From Saprospiraceae bacterium (GTDB lineage Bacteria > Bacteroidota > Bacteroidia > Chitinophagales > Saprospiraceae): 64,000 nucleotides of DNA. Both the position numbers and the translations under genes were made by a program. Within the stretch, counting starts at the first letter, position 1. Each line of letters opens with the position of its first letter. Under the pieces are notes generated by a model. It was not told the DNA's origin, ran no database searches, and saw only the letters and a program-made list of their open reading frames with translations. The stretch covers positions 2,604,001 through 2,668,000 of the forward strand of contig JAWKLJ010000001.1 in NCBI GenBank assembly GCA_041392805.1, written 5' to 3'. Below, in pieces: positions 1 to 10,048 of the stretch.

Positions 1-3000
1 CATCGCTTTCTCCTTTTAGTAGTAAGGAGTAACTGTATTCTTCTTGTCTGGCCGTACCATAATACTTATACACATATACCTGGACCATTACCCCCTCAAT
101 CATCCGTGGCCTGTCATCACCATAAAAATCCACTTGGATTTCATAATTGCCTGGCAAAGCCTTTTTCAAGCAGTACTGTTCAGGTCCGAGGCCTTCCGTT
201 ATATCCTCATATAGGAATCCGCCTATCTCAGTCGTTGGATTCTTATACGAACAAGTCTCGCCGCCTGGTTCTTTGATCCAGAGATCTATATCGGTCATAT
301 CGCTACTCCAATTCAATACCACCCGTAAATCAGTTGGGATAGGCTTTATAATGGCAGTATCCACCTCAACTGATTTTAATACTTTGGGGTATCTATGGTA
401 CAAGGAGTTAATTTCCATCAACAGCAATCCTTCAATTCCCACAAATCGATCTTCAAAATTGTTATCCATTTGATAATCCGTGGTTATCCATTTAGCATAT
501 AAAGCTTGATTTAGCAAGTCAAAAGCTCGCTTTATCTCTCCATTTTTCTCATAAGCAAGTCCTAGATCGCGATAACTCTGAGGTTCATCTGGGCGCCAAT
601 CAAGCACTTTTTCAAAGCAATAGATAGCTAACGTTGGCTTATTGTTTTGTAAAAGCAGATGCCCTAATATTCTGATTAACTCTGGGCTTTCTAGTTCCAA
701 TTCGGCAAGATTGGATAAAACACGTAGTGCATTATTCTCTTGTTTTTTCTCGAAAAGAAACTGTGCGATATCGAGAAAGAAGGTAGGCTGATTGGGAAAG
801 ACCGTCTTTAGATGTAGATAGGTACTATAATAAGTTGGCCCTGATGCTAATTGCAAACTGTCTAAATAAGCTGTTTGTTGGCGCAAGCTATCTTTAGGTG
901 AAGGCGAAGCAGACGCTGGCTCAAAACCTCCATCACGCGTATTTATAAGTAATACGCCATTTTTCGCCCCTTGTCCATACAATGATAAGGCGGCGGCTCC
1001 TTGTAAGAACTGGCTAGATTTTACCTCATCCGCATCTATTGAATTAAAATCTTTCATCGTACTTATATAACCATCGATGATAAAAATTGGGCTATTAAAT
1101 GTATCGAGTAAATCAATAGTTTGGCCAGTCAGCACCATTTCTCGCCTGCCTTCATCATCGAATACAATGACGACTCCGCTCACCTTCCCTTGTAAACTGG
1201 CAGTAGGGAGATATGATACCTCCTCTTCACTTACCACACTTATGGCAGCCGTGATTTCCCTTTTTTTTGCATTGCTGGCATTGCCAACGACGACAATTTC
1301 ATCTAATTGGACTCCTTGATTTAGAGATAAATCAATCTCCAATTGTCCACCTACTGTAATTTCTTGACTCGTAAATCCAGTGTAATTGATAGCTATCTCA
1401 TTGGCTCCAGCTGGAATTGTAATTTCGTATCGACCATCTAAATCGGTGACAGTGCCGCTAGTTGTACCGGGCACTAATATACTGACGCCAATTAATGGCT
1501 CTCCGCTTTGATCCGTGATGATTCCGCTAATGGTCCGAGCTTCGACAGAAAAAGGATTTTGGGAAACAATGACTGTATCCGCCACTAATGTATCGATAGG
1601 AATTGAGCTAGAAATAGCGACTACCGTATCAATGGCGTTTACTGGAGGAGAAGTAAGTATTCCTTCCATTTCTATTGATGAATTTCTATCAGGCTCTTCT
1701 TTCTTATCGAGTTCTTGAATCGAACGTTCGGCAAAATCCTTATCCCACCAATTCGAAAGCGTTTCAAAGCCCTCACGTATCAACTCCGCTTGTTCTTTCT
1801 CGAAGTCATTGGTTTCAGCCAGCTTAATTTCGGCTTCCGTGGTCAGTTTTTCATAGGCCTTTTCAAATTCTGCAGGAGGTTTTATTTTAAAACGAACATA
1901 GTCTTCTACTCGATCCAAGACAATCAAGGAGGTAGTAGGTGTCACGATGGAAAATTGCTTGCCAAGCTGAGTAATCCTTGATATATTTTTTTCAAACTGA
2001 AGACTTAGCTCGCTTATCTGTTTGCCTGCCCACCGTCTTGCTATTCCATTGGCGCTAACCGTTTTGGGAAGCTTCAAAGGCACTTTTTGAGTAAAGATTA
2101 CTTTCTGCCCATACCCAAAGTGCAGTTTGATATAGGAGTGCTGGTTGGAAAGTTTCCCAGCTATGGAAAACTGATGCTGCACGACCTGAGGAATAGACGG
2201 AAATACCGCCTTCGTTTTTTTTCTCGGATAGGTCGCCTTGATAAACTGTAAAGGTTGCGTTTCCAAACGATCATAAACTTGCTTGTCAGATAATTGGCTC
2301 AAATTGAGGTACTGCCCACCAGATTGTTGTGTCAAGAATCTTAAATTATTATGATCTCCTAAAAAACTTGAATTGATAGCATAAATAGGAACCCTTGCAG
2401 CTTTAACCTCATTCTCACCAAAATTGGAAAGTCCATCTGTAAACAGAAGAATTTCTTCTGCCTCATCAGCTGAAAAATTTAGACAGGAAAGGTTGGTTCC
2501 TCCATCAAACCTTTGTTTTTCTATCATCGATAATAAAGCTGAACAATCACCATTTTGAATCGTATAGTCCATCACCTCATGAATGGCCATACTAAATAGC
2601 ACGAGCTGTAATTTTACATCTTGTAGTTGTTTCAGGTAATGTTCCAATAACTTCAATTCTCTAGAGAGATCGCGATTGGCTCCAGAAGCAGACACATCCC
2701 AGTAAATACTTATCTTTTTAGGTAAATCCTTTCGTCCACTAAGCGGTGGTAAGTTGAGATGAACATAAAAGAAATCTTGATTATCCTTCCTTTCATAAAA
2801 TACTTGCGTAGCCTGTTTAGCGACAGGTATTTTGCATAATAACTGATCCTGCAGGACCAAGTTTTCAGCGACATAGCGAGCTGTAAAACCTTCTTTCTCA
2901 GGTTTAAAATCTAAATTAGCAAAGTTATTCTCTAGAAAGGTGGGAGCTATCTGCTGTTTTAGTACACTTATCTCAAGTGAAAAATGGGGGATTGAAATAC

Positions 3001-3502
3001 CATAATTCAAAGGGAGTGCATAACGCAGGGCCTGACCTTCCTCATTCAGTTCCTCTTCATAGGCTATTAAAACTTGCTTAGTCCCTTTTGCGGGGATGGG
3101 ATACACTCTTGCACGAAAATTATTCCCTTCGGTCATTTCTAAGAGTGCTGGATCTACTTTTTGCCTGACTATATTTTCGAAAACCTGTCGACCTTGTTGT
3201 TTTTCTACCACTACACCTTCCCGCCATTGTCCGTGAAAATCCATTGCAAAACGGCTTACAGTATTCCCTTCCTTCAATGGGAAATTTAATTCGCCTTCTA
3301 ATTCGCGATCGAACGGATTGTAAAAATGGATTTCAGTAGTGGTAGTAGCCATATTCCCAGTAATAAGCACCTGAATGCTCAGATGAGTCATGACAATGCC
3401 TACAGCAGTGTCTCCTTTAATATTGAGAGATGGAATGGCTTGACAAAAAACAGAAGAGCAAGGTAGCAAAGCTACCCATAGGAATAGCGCGTTTTTTTTC
3501 AT
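1..3502 (-). CDS. VIT / VWA / TonB-plug-like / TPR / DUF2135-like multidomain protein (3' end outside window)
   Basis: The reading frame is open from an ATG at 3502 to the window edge. It starts with a Sec signal peptide (MKKNALFLWVALLPCSSVFC). Next is a VIT domain, then a VWA domain with MIDAS residues DVSAS, GGTN and LLFTDG. A carboxypeptidase-regulatory-like beta-sandwich follows (SGIITDQSGEPLIGVS), then a short plug-like segment ending in GAKNGVLLINTRDG, as in SusC-type receptors. A TPR-like helical stretch and a YfaP/DUF2135-like segment (DLWIKEPGGETC) complete the visible part. Such proteins are probably periplasmic or surface scaffolds; the plug has no barrel in the part seen, so transport is unlikely. 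Domains were assigned by reading motifs, and the true C-terminus is not visible. Confidence 0.88.
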   Translation of the reverse strand, partial: MKKNALFLWVALLPCSSVFCQAIPSLNIKGDTAVGIVMTHLSIQVLITGNMATTTTEIHFYNPFDRELEGELNFPLKEGNTVSRFAMDFHGQWREGVVVEKQQGRQVFENIVRQKVDPALLEMTEGNNFRARVYPIPAKGTKQVLIAYEEELNEEGQALRYALPLNYGISIPHFSLEISVLKQQIAPTFLENNFANLDFKPEKEGFTARYVAENLVLQDQLLCKIPVAKQATQVFYERKDNQDFFYVHLNLPPLSGRKDLPKKISIYWDVSASGANRDLSRELKLLEHYLKQLQDVKLQLVLFSMAIHEVMDYTIQNGDCSALLSMIEKQRFDGGTNLSCLNFSADEAEEILLFTDGLSNFGENEVKAARVPIYAINSSFLGDHNNLRFLTQQSGGQYLNLSQLSDKQVYDRLETQPLQFIKATYPRKKTKAVFPSIPQVVQHQFSIAGKLSNQHSYIKLHFGYGQKVIFTQKVPLKLPKTVSANGIARRWAGKQISELSLQFEKNISRITQLGKQFSIVTPTTSLIVLDRVEDYVRFKIKPPAEFEKAYEKLTTEAEIKLAETNDFEKEQAELIREGFETLSNWWDKDFAERSIQELDKKEEPDRNSSIEMEGILTSPPVNAIDTVVAISSSIPIDTLVADTVIVSQNPFSVEARTISGIITDQSGEPLIGVSILVPGTTSGTVTDLDGRYEITIPAGANEIAINYTGFTSQEITVGGQLEIDLSLNQGVQLDEIVVVGNASNAKKREITAAISVVSEEEVSYLPTASLQGKVSGVVIVFDDEGRREMVLTGQTIDLLDTFNSPIFIIDGYISTMKDFNSIDADEVKSSQFLQGAAALSLYGQGAKNGVLLINTRDGGFEPASASPSPKDSLRQQTAYLDSLQLASGPTYYSTYLHLKTVFPNQPTFFLDIAQFLFEKKQENNALRVLSNLAELELESPELIRILGHLLLQNNKPTLAIYCFEKVLDWRPDEPQSYRDLGLAYEKNGEIKRAFDLLNQALYAKWITTDYQMDNNFEDRFVGIEGLLLMEINSLYHRYPKVLKSVEVDTAIIKPIPTDLRVVLNWSSDMTDIDLWIKEPGGETCSYKNPTTEIGGFLYEDITEGLGPEQYCLKKALPGNYEIQVDFYGDDRPRMIEGVMVQVYVYKYYGTARQEEYSYSLLLKGESD

Positions 3503-3610
3503 AACTAGTAATGGTTTTAAAACCAAAACGAAAAGCTATTTCAATTTGTGGCCTGTGGAAAATGTCCAATCCCGAAATCGCAATAGTGCCGACAAACCGC
3601 TCAGCGTCTA

Positions 3611-4255
3611 CTATCCATTCAAAAACGGATTCGTCCTCCGTTCATACCCCACACTCGTATCTGATCCATGCCCGGGATGCACCACCACATCATCTCCCAA
3701 TGGGTAATAATTTTCTACGATACTATGAATCAGGGTATTAAAATCACCGCCGGGGAGGTCAGTGCGGCCTATACTACCATAAAAAAGTACATCTCCGGCG
3801 ATAATATAACGATCTGCCTCACAAAAGAAGGAAAGACTCGCAGGAGAATGCCCTGGTGTGAACAAAGCTTTTAGTTCCGTATTCCCAAAGGCAATGGTTT
3901 CACCCGCTTCAATAAAACGAGCGGGCTCAGGAGACGGTTTAGCTGGCGGAAGGCCATACATTTGGATGATTTGAGGAACGGCCTTGAGAACGGGGAGTTC
4001 CCCTCGGTGAATTTCCAAATCCAATTGATAACATTCGCTAACAAACTGGTTGCCGTAAACATGATCAAGGTGGCAGTGGGTATTGATTAGACGTACAGGC
4101 TTGAGGTTCAAAGCCGAAATTTGACGGACCAACGCTTGCTCTTCGCTTAAATCGCTACACCCCGGATCAAAAATGATACATTCGCCCGTTTCATCGTATA
4201 CAAGATAGGTATTCTCTTGGAATGGATTAAACGTCATTTTAACAACATTGGACAT
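3611..4255 (-). CDS. MBL-fold metallo-hydrolase (glyoxalase II-like)
   Basis: Metallo-beta-lactamase-fold hydrolase of about 214 residues. The dinuclear metal motif THCHLDHVYG, the later histidine in TPGHSPAS, the bridging aspartate in IAGDVLF and the final HPGHG are all present. This pattern fits the glyoxalase II/YcbL-type thioesterase subgroup; the natural substrate cannot be read from sequence. I start it at 4255 (MSNVVKMTFNPF): homologues begin close to this beta-strand, and a GGGAAAAG stretch lies just upstream. An in-frame ATG at 4324 would add 23 residues unlike the family. It lies 108 bp upstream of the VIT/VWA gene on the same strand, so cotranscription is possible but not shown. 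Confidence 0.85.
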   Translation of the reverse strand: MSNVVKMTFNPFQENTYLVYDETGECIIFDPGCSDLSEEQALVRQISALNLKPVRLINTHCHLDHVYGNQFVSECYQLDLEIHRGELPVLKAVPQIIQMYGLPPAKPSPEPARFIEAGETIAFGNTELKALFTPGHSPASLSFFCEADRYIIAGDVLFYGSIGRTDLPGGDFNTLIHSIVENYYPLGDDVVVHPGHGSDTSVGYERRTNPFLNG

Positions 4256-4580
4256 ACTTTTCCCGTTTTCCTTTAGTAAAATTTGATGAAAAACTTTATC
4301 TTGATTTTTATAGGTTGTTACCACTGTAAAAGTTGCCTTTAGGGCTATTAGCCAAATGGCCTTTTCTAAACAGTAAAAACAACCATATCTATTTTTTCCA
4401 CGTATATAGAAGAAATAATTGACCGATAAATGTACATTTTATAAACGTAATACAGAATCTTGTGTTTAATAAATAGACGGGTACATTGGTATTGGGAATA
4501 GTTATTAGGTATTGACTAGTATGCAATGCTCATAATAACGAAAAACCGATAACTTCTCCCCAAACTAAAGAAGCAATTCG

Positions 4581-7500
4581 ATGCAAAAACAAATTTATCT
4601 ACTTTCCCTATTCTCTTTTTTATTGGTTGCCCTTCAAGCACAAGTAGCTGATGTCAAATTTGGCAAAAATCGCGTGCAATATCATCAGGACTACGATGAG
4701 TGGTTGCAATATGAAAGTGATAATTTCATCACCTATTGGTATGGAGAAGGCAGAAACATTGGGCAGTTTGTGGTACAAATGGCTGAATATGATTTTGATT
4801 ATATCCAAAGTATCCTCGAACACCGTATCAATGATAAATTGGAGATCATCGTTTATACAGATGTCACCGACCTCAAGCAAAGCAACATTGGCAATGAAGA
4901 AGCTTTCACCAACTTAACTGGACAGACTAAAATTGTTGGGAATAAAATTTTTGTTTATTTCAATGGAGATCACACACACCTTCGGAAACAAATCAGGGAA
5001 GGGATAGCCTCTGTATATCTGGAAGCCATGCTGTTTGGCGCCAACCTGCAAGAGATTGTGCAAAATGCAGTGATGCTAAACTTGCCGGAATGGTTCAAGC
5101 ATGGTTTGGCGGCCTATCTCGGCGACCCCTGGAACACCGAACTCGACAACCAATTGCGAGATGCCATTCTCGATAAAGATTTTAAGAATTTTGAAGTTTT
5201 TGCAGAAGAAAACCCCAAATTGGCTGGGCAATCCTTATGGTATTTTATTGGTGAAAATTTTGGTTTATCAACGGTATCTAATCTACTTTACCTGACACGA
5301 ATCAATCGTAGCATCGAAAGTGGGTTTTTATATGTTTTGGGTAGTCCTTATGAAGTTGTTATTCGAGATTGGGCTTTACACTTTACGGCCCGGTATTCGG
5401 GAGAAGAAAACACCCGAAATGAAGCACAAGGAGAAGCGATCAACTTTAAAAATAAAAGAAAACTGCCTTTAACACAATTAAAAATAAGCCCCAATGGCCA
5501 GAAGGTAGTTTATGTTACTAATGAGATCGGTAAATACAAAGTTTATCTTCAAGATATTCATACCGGAGACCGAGAGGTCATTTTTAAGGCCGGATTCCGC
5601 AATGCTTTTCAAACAACAGATTACAACTACCCTTTGATCTCCTGGAACCCAAACGGCCAGGAATTAGCCATTCTCTATGAAAAAAGAGATGTTCCCAAAT
5701 TGCTCATCTACAATACGATCACTAAGAAGGGAGAGGTCAGCGATCTGGCTTCCAACTATCAGCGGGTATATAGCATCGACTTTGTAAATACCTTCACTTT
5801 GGTTTTTTCGGCTACAGTGAGTGGGTTTTCTGACCTTTTCCTTTATTATACCAAAACCCGACAATCAGAGCGGATTACCCGCGATTTTTATGATGACTTG
5901 GATGCCTCTTTTGTCAATATTCGAAATCGAAAAGGGATCCTTTTTTCCTCTAACCGACAGGATTCTATACTAATGACATTGGGTATGGATACCATCCTAC
6001 CCATGAATACTTTTGATATTTATTATTATGACCTGGAAACTAAAAACCCCGAATTAGTCAGGGTAACCAACACTCCTTTTGCCAATGAAAGACAACCCGT
6101 TGCTATTGATACCACTCATTTCTCCTATCTCAGCGACTGGAGCGGTATCTACAATAGGGATGTCGCTTATTTGGAAGATTATTTGCACCATTATAATCAG
6201 GTCATCACCTTAGAAGATGGCGAAGAAATCATTCTTCATGCAGATTCAACGCTAGCCAGTATTGATTCCTTACCCGTTGATACCATTGTCATTGTTCCCG
6301 TTATTAAACAAAGAGCAGTTGCCCATACGGTATCAAATTACCGACGCAATATTGTGTTACAACATACGGCTCCACGAGCCAATCGGATGGTTCAGATGTT
6401 GTATAAGGATGGTAAACCAGCTGTCTCTGTTAATTCGATTGTAATTGACACCCTTTTTGAGCCCCCTTTCACAAAGTTTCAAGCTACAAAAATAAGATTA
6501 TCAAAAGAATCCCTGACCTCCTCTGGTATATCGGGCAGACAGAAAAAGGAAAGAAAAAAGAAAGAAAAACCTGTTGTTGAAACACCTAGTCCGGTGAAGG
6601 AAAAAGAACAGGTAGCTCAAATCCCCCCCCCTCCACCAGCAAAACGGGATACCGCAAAAATAGATATTAGCAACTACATGTTTCAAAGTGAATTTGACGA
6701 TCTTCCACCCAAGAAAAAACAGGAAGAACAAGTTCAAATCGTCCCCAAAGAGGAAGAAACACAAAAAAACAATACCACCAATCCAGACCTGACCATTGTA
6801 CCTGTTCAAAAAGAAATCATCAGTAAAAGAACAGATGGCGCGAGTGATTCCGAATTAGGAATAGGAGAAAAACAGGTTTACCGCTTCAGACCCGGCCGCA
6901 TCGTTCCTTACCGTCTAAAATTCAGGACGGATTACGTAACGACAAAAATGGATAACACCCTGCTTTTTAATGGCTTAGAGAGTATTGCTTCTAATCCGGA
7001 TGGTTTCCAATACCCACCACCAGGCATTCTTTTTAAAGCTAATTTCAAAGATTTGTTCGAGGATTATGAGTTTGAAGGTGGATTGAGGGTACCCACTTCT
7101 TTTAATGGCACCGAGTATTTCGCCGTTTTTAATAATAACAAAAAAAGGCTAGATCAGCGCTTTGCCATCTATCGACGAAATATGCGCATTGCCGAAGACA
7201 ATAGCATCCAGGCCCAAAGGCAGGAAAATAATATTCTTCTGGGCCAATATGGTGTTAGCTATCCGCTCGATATTTTTCGGAGTATTCGTGCTACTGCCAC
7301 CATTCGGAGAGACCGCGTATTGCAGTTGGCAACGGATCGAAACACTTTAGAAGAACCAACCATCAGAGATCAACGAATAGGACTAAAACTGGAATATGTA
7401 TTTGACAATACCTTGGATGTTGCGTTGAATATCAAACATGGTTCCCGCTATAAAATATATGCTGAGGTGGTGAAAAAATTCAGCCTGGATTTTAATGACA

Positions 7501-8144
7501 ACAAGCTAACCTTTGATGCGAATGAAGGTTTTATGACCATTTTGGGCTTAGATGCCCGCCATTATCAACGATTGGATCGGCATTCCATTTTTGCCGTTCG
7601 CTTAGCAGCCGCTACTTCCTTTGGCTCTGAGCAAAATTTATACTTCCTCGGTGGAGTAGACAATTGGTTGTTTCCAACAAATATTTCTGAAATTCCAACG
7701 CCTACTACCGGCAATTTCGCTTACCAAACCCAAGCGGCCAACATGCGAGGCTTTGGTAGCAATATCCGAAATGGAAGTAGTTATGCCTTGGTCAATGCCG
7801 AATTAAGATCCCCGATCTTTAAGTATCTATCTCGCAAAATCAGGTCTTCTTTCCTCCGAAATTTCCAGGTCATCGGGTTCTTTGACGTGGGAACGGCTTG
7901 GGCTGGCACTTCTCCTTACAGCGATGAAAATCCTTTAAATACAAGTTATTTCCCCGAAAATGATCCCAATTCCAGCGTTCGTGTAAAAGTCACTTATTTC
8001 CGGGATCCTATCGTGGCGGGCTACGGACTAGGCGCGCGCGCCTTGCTCTTTGGCTACTTTGTCAGAGTGGATTACGCTTGGGGCGTCGAGACCAGAGAAG
8101 TGCAAGAGCCCATGTGGCATTTTTCAATGGGTATGGATTTTTAG
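4581..8144 (+). CDS. Peptidase MA-like / PD40 beta-propeller / BamA-like outer-membrane protein
   Basis: 1187 residues with a signal peptide (cleaved after LLVALQAQ). Residues about 30-270 resemble the peptidase MA-like domain, but the expected HExxH is replaced in LPEWFKHGLAAYLG, so catalysis is doubtful. Residues about 290-560 carry WD40/PD40-type strands (KISPNGQKVVYVTNE, LISWNPNGQELAILY) as in TolB. A Pro/Lys/Glu-rich linker (about 650-750) leads to a C-terminal region of about 420 residues with alternating beta-strands, ending GLGARALLFGYFVRVDYAWG and a terminal Phe. That is the form of a D15/Omp85 barrel. Proteins annotated TolB-like plus surface antigen are known in Bacteroidota, but their role is not established. 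It converges with the OmpA gene at a strong hairpin. Confidence 0.85.
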   Translation: MQKQIYLLSLFSFLLVALQAQVADVKFGKNRVQYHQDYDEWLQYESDNFITYWYGEGRNIGQFVVQMAEYDFDYIQSILEHRINDKLEIIVYTDVTDLKQSNIGNEEAFTNLTGQTKIVGNKIFVYFNGDHTHLRKQIREGIASVYLEAMLFGANLQEIVQNAVMLNLPEWFKHGLAAYLGDPWNTELDNQLRDAILDKDFKNFEVFAEENPKLAGQSLWYFIGENFGLSTVSNLLYLTRINRSIESGFLYVLGSPYEVVIRDWALHFTARYSGEENTRNEAQGEAINFKNKRKLPLTQLKISPNGQKVVYVTNEIGKYKVYLQDIHTGDREVIFKAGFRNAFQTTDYNYPLISWNPNGQELAILYEKRDVPKLLIYNTITKKGEVSDLASNYQRVYSIDFVNTFTLVFSATVSGFSDLFLYYTKTRQSERITRDFYDDLDASFVNIRNRKGILFSSNRQDSILMTLGMDTILPMNTFDIYYYDLETKNPELVRVTNTPFANERQPVAIDTTHFSYLSDWSGIYNRDVAYLEDYLHHYNQVITLEDGEEIILHADSTLASIDSLPVDTIVIVPVIKQRAVAHTVSNYRRNIVLQHTAPRANRMVQMLYKDGKPAVSVNSIVIDTLFEPPFTKFQATKIRLSKESLTSSGISGRQKKERKKKEKPVVETPSPVKEKEQVAQIPPPPPAKRDTAKIDISNYMFQSEFDDLPPKKKQEEQVQIVPKEEETQKNNTTNPDLTIVPVQKEIISKRTDGASDSELGIGEKQVYRFRPGRIVPYRLKFRTDYVTTKMDNTLLFNGLESIASNPDGFQYPPPGILFKANFKDLFEDYEFEGGLRVPTSFNGTEYFAVFNNNKKRLDQRFAIYRRNMRIAEDNSIQAQRQENNILLGQYGVSYPLDIFRSIRATATIRRDRVLQLATDRNTLEEPTIRDQRIGLKLEYVFDNTLDVALNIKHGSRYKIYAEVVKKFSLDFNDNKLTFDANEGFMTILGLDARHYQRLDRHSIFAVRLAAATSFGSEQNLYFLGGVDNWLFPTNISEIPTPTTGNFAYQTQAANMRGFGSNIRNGSSYALVNAELRSPIFKYLSRKIRSSFLRNFQVIGFFDVGTAWAGTSPYSDENPLNTSYFPENDPNSSVRVKVTYFRDPIVAGYGLGARALLFGYFVRVDYAWGVETREVQEPMWHFSMGMDF

Positions 8145-8152
8145 GCTTAAGT

Positions 8153-8188
8153 AGACAATTCATAGCCGAAAACGGCTATGAATTGTCT
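8153..8188. terminator. Bidirectional hairpin terminator
   Basis: Perfect 16-bp stem (8153-8168 with 8173-8188) and an AAAA loop, placed between two convergent genes ending at 8144 and 8209. A short T-rich stretch follows on the plus side. Confidence 0.8.
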
Positions 8189-8208
8189 ATCTTTTATGCT
8201 AAAAAACT

Positions 8209-9132
8209 TTATTTCGGCGCCATATTAGGATTTAAAAGATCGTAAAATTGATCCAATTTAGGTAGAATGATAATCCTGGTACGTCGGTTGGTCGCACGAC
8301 CTTCAGCAGTATCATTACTGGCTAAGGTATTGTACTCACCACGCCCCGCCGCAATCAATCGATTCGGATCAATGTTATGTGTATTTTGTAAGGCTCTCAC
8401 CACTGCTGTAGCTCTTTTGACACTTAAATCCCAATTGTCTTGTGTACAACTATTTTTAATGGGTACATTATCCGTATATCCTTCCACCATTACTTCAAGT
8501 TCTGGTCTGGATTGGACGATCTGCGCAATTTTACCCAATACTTCGCTAGCCCTGGCCGTGATTTGTGCACTTCCACTTTGGTATAGGACCTTATCCGAAA
8601 GATTGATGTATACGACTGTCTTATCCACTTTTATCTCTACATCTTCATCTTCAATACCATCTCGGAGTACCGTTTTCAGATTGACAGCCAAGGCCAGATT
8701 TATAGAATCTGTTCTGGTTTTTGCTGCCTGCAACATTTGAATGTATTTATCCTTACCCTGTAATTGGGATAGTGTTTCGCCAATGTTTTTGTTGGCAGAT
8801 TGAGATAGTGCTGTTAGGTCTTCAACTTGATTCAACTGAGCATCTCGTTGTGTTCTTATATCTTGGATCTGATCTTTTAGGTCTTCAATTTGCTCCTGCC
8901 TTAATTGAAGGTTACTTTGTGCACTTCTCAGGTCACCACGCAAGCTTTCTTTTTCCTGCTCACAAGCAGAAATGCGATTCATATAGTCATTCAGGCTTTC
9001 ACCACACTTACCCAAATCTTTATTGGCGGTTTCTAATTCCGTTTGTAGCAAAGCATATTGTTTTTTGCTTACACAGGAAGTCAGCAAAAGTCCAAAACAC
9101 AGGAAAATGGAAAATTTAAAAAAAGCATTCAT
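8209..9132 (-). CDS. OmpA-family peptidoglycan-binding lipoprotein with coiled coil
   Basis: Start chosen at 9132 (MNAFFKFSIFLCFGL), giving a lipoprotein signal with lipobox LLLTSC; an upstream in-frame ATG at 9165 would put charged residues before it. About 120 residues of heptad-like coiled coil follow (TELETANKDLGKCGES onward). The C-terminal OmpA domain carries the peptidoglycan-contact segment VEGYTDNVPI, the SVKRATAVVRAL helix and GRATNRRTRIIILPK. It probably anchors the outer membrane to peptidoglycan. It is monocistronic, with a -7-like TATCTTTG about 30 bp upstream of this start, which supports the shorter form. Confidence 0.9.
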   Translation of the reverse strand: MNAFFKFSIFLCFGLLLTSCVSKKQYALLQTELETANKDLGKCGESLNDYMNRISACEQEKESLRGDLRSAQSNLQLRQEQIEDLKDQIQDIRTQRDAQLNQVEDLTALSQSANKNIGETLSQLQGKDKYIQMLQAAKTRTDSINLALAVNLKTVLRDGIEDEDVEIKVDKTVVYINLSDKVLYQSGSAQITARASEVLGKIAQIVQSRPELEVMVEGYTDNVPIKNSCTQDNWDLSVKRATAVVRALQNTHNIDPNRLIAAGRGEYNTLASNDTAEGRATNRRTRIIILPKLDQFYDLLNPNMAPK

Positions 9133-9162
9133 ATTTAACATTTTTTGTAAAGAATATGGATC

Positions 9163-9170
9163 CAAAGATA
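9163..9170 (-). promoter_or_regulatory. Bacteroidota-type -7 element for the OmpA lipoprotein
   Basis: On the minus strand this reads TATCTTTG, matching TAnnTTTG, 31 bp upstream of the chosen start at 9132. No convincing -33 TTG was found at the right distance, so the call is tentative. Confidence 0.4.
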
Positions 9171-9275
9171 CTCAATTGTCCTCTCTTTACCATTCTAATT
9201 CTAAGGAAGCTTGCTTTATTTCTGTCCTATCAACAGGTAAAATCAATCTCCACGTGATGGAATGCAGACAAACAG

Positions 9276-10046
9276 CTACCCTATCATTCCCGTTTGGTGC
9301 AATATGGGCAATTGCCCACCATAGGTCTGGGCAATATGCGCTTCCGTAAAGGTATCTTCAGTATCCCCACAAGCAATTAACCGCTGATTGAGTAAAATAA
9401 CCTTATCGAAATATTCCCTTACAGTAGAAAGATCATGGTGTACAACAAGCAAGGTTTTGCCTTCACTTGCCAATTTTTTAAGCAGGCCGATAATTTTTTC
9501 TTCGGTGGTCATATCAACCCCCACAAAAGGCTCATCCAATAGAAAAATATCGGCTTTTTGGCAAAGCGCCCGAGCCAAGAAGACCCGCTGTTGCTGCCCG
9601 CCGGAAAGTTCGCCAATTTGGCGATCATATAGCGACTCGATGCCCATTTCCTCCAAGGCAGCCAGAGCCAAAGCCTTGTCGTGCTTGTCGAGTCGCTTAA
9701 ATAGCTTTTTGTGCGGATAACGCCCCATCAATACAATATCCAAAACAGTAGCTGGGAAGCTCCAATCGACATCACTTTTTTGAGGGACATATACGACCTT
9801 TTTTCGCTGTGTTTTTATCGCTTGACCTTCTATCCAGATTTCGCCGGCATTGGGCTGGAGCAACCCTAGCAAGGCTTTGAAAAGTGTAGATTTACCAGCG
9901 CCATTGGGCCCAATAATACCATAAAGATAGCCTGGTTCAATATCCAGATAGATATTACTGAGTACCAGTTTTCGCTCATAAGAAACAGAAAGCCCCTTGA
10001 CCGATATGGCACTTTCTGTTGGGTTATTTAATCGATCATTCATCAT
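9276..10046 (-). CDS. Metal (Mn/Zn) ABC transporter ATP-binding protein
   Basis: 256-residue ABC ATPase with Walker A (GPNGAGKSTLF), Q-loop (VPQKSDVDW), signature LSGGQQQR, Walker B (IFLLDEPF) and switch histidine (LLVVHHDL). It resembles the ZnuC/MntB/TroB group that energises Mn, Zn or Fe uptake. It starts 2 bp after the binding-protein stop, so the two are translated together. The next gene downstream is the unrelated OmpA lipoprotein; no membrane permease gene follows, which is unusual for this operon type. Confidence 0.93.
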   Translation of the reverse strand: MMNDRLNNPTESAISVKGLSVSYERKLVLSNIYLDIEPGYLYGIIGPNGAGKSTLFKALLGLLQPNAGEIWIEGQAIKTQRKKVVYVPQKSDVDWSFPATVLDIVLMGRYPHKKLFKRLDKHDKALALAALEEMGIESLYDRQIGELSGGQQQRVFLARALCQKADIFLLDEPFVGVDMTTEEKIIGLLKKLASEGKTLLVVHHDLSTVREYFDKVILLNQRLIACGDTEDTFTEAHIAQTYGGQLPILHQTGMIG

Positions 10047-10048
10047 AT

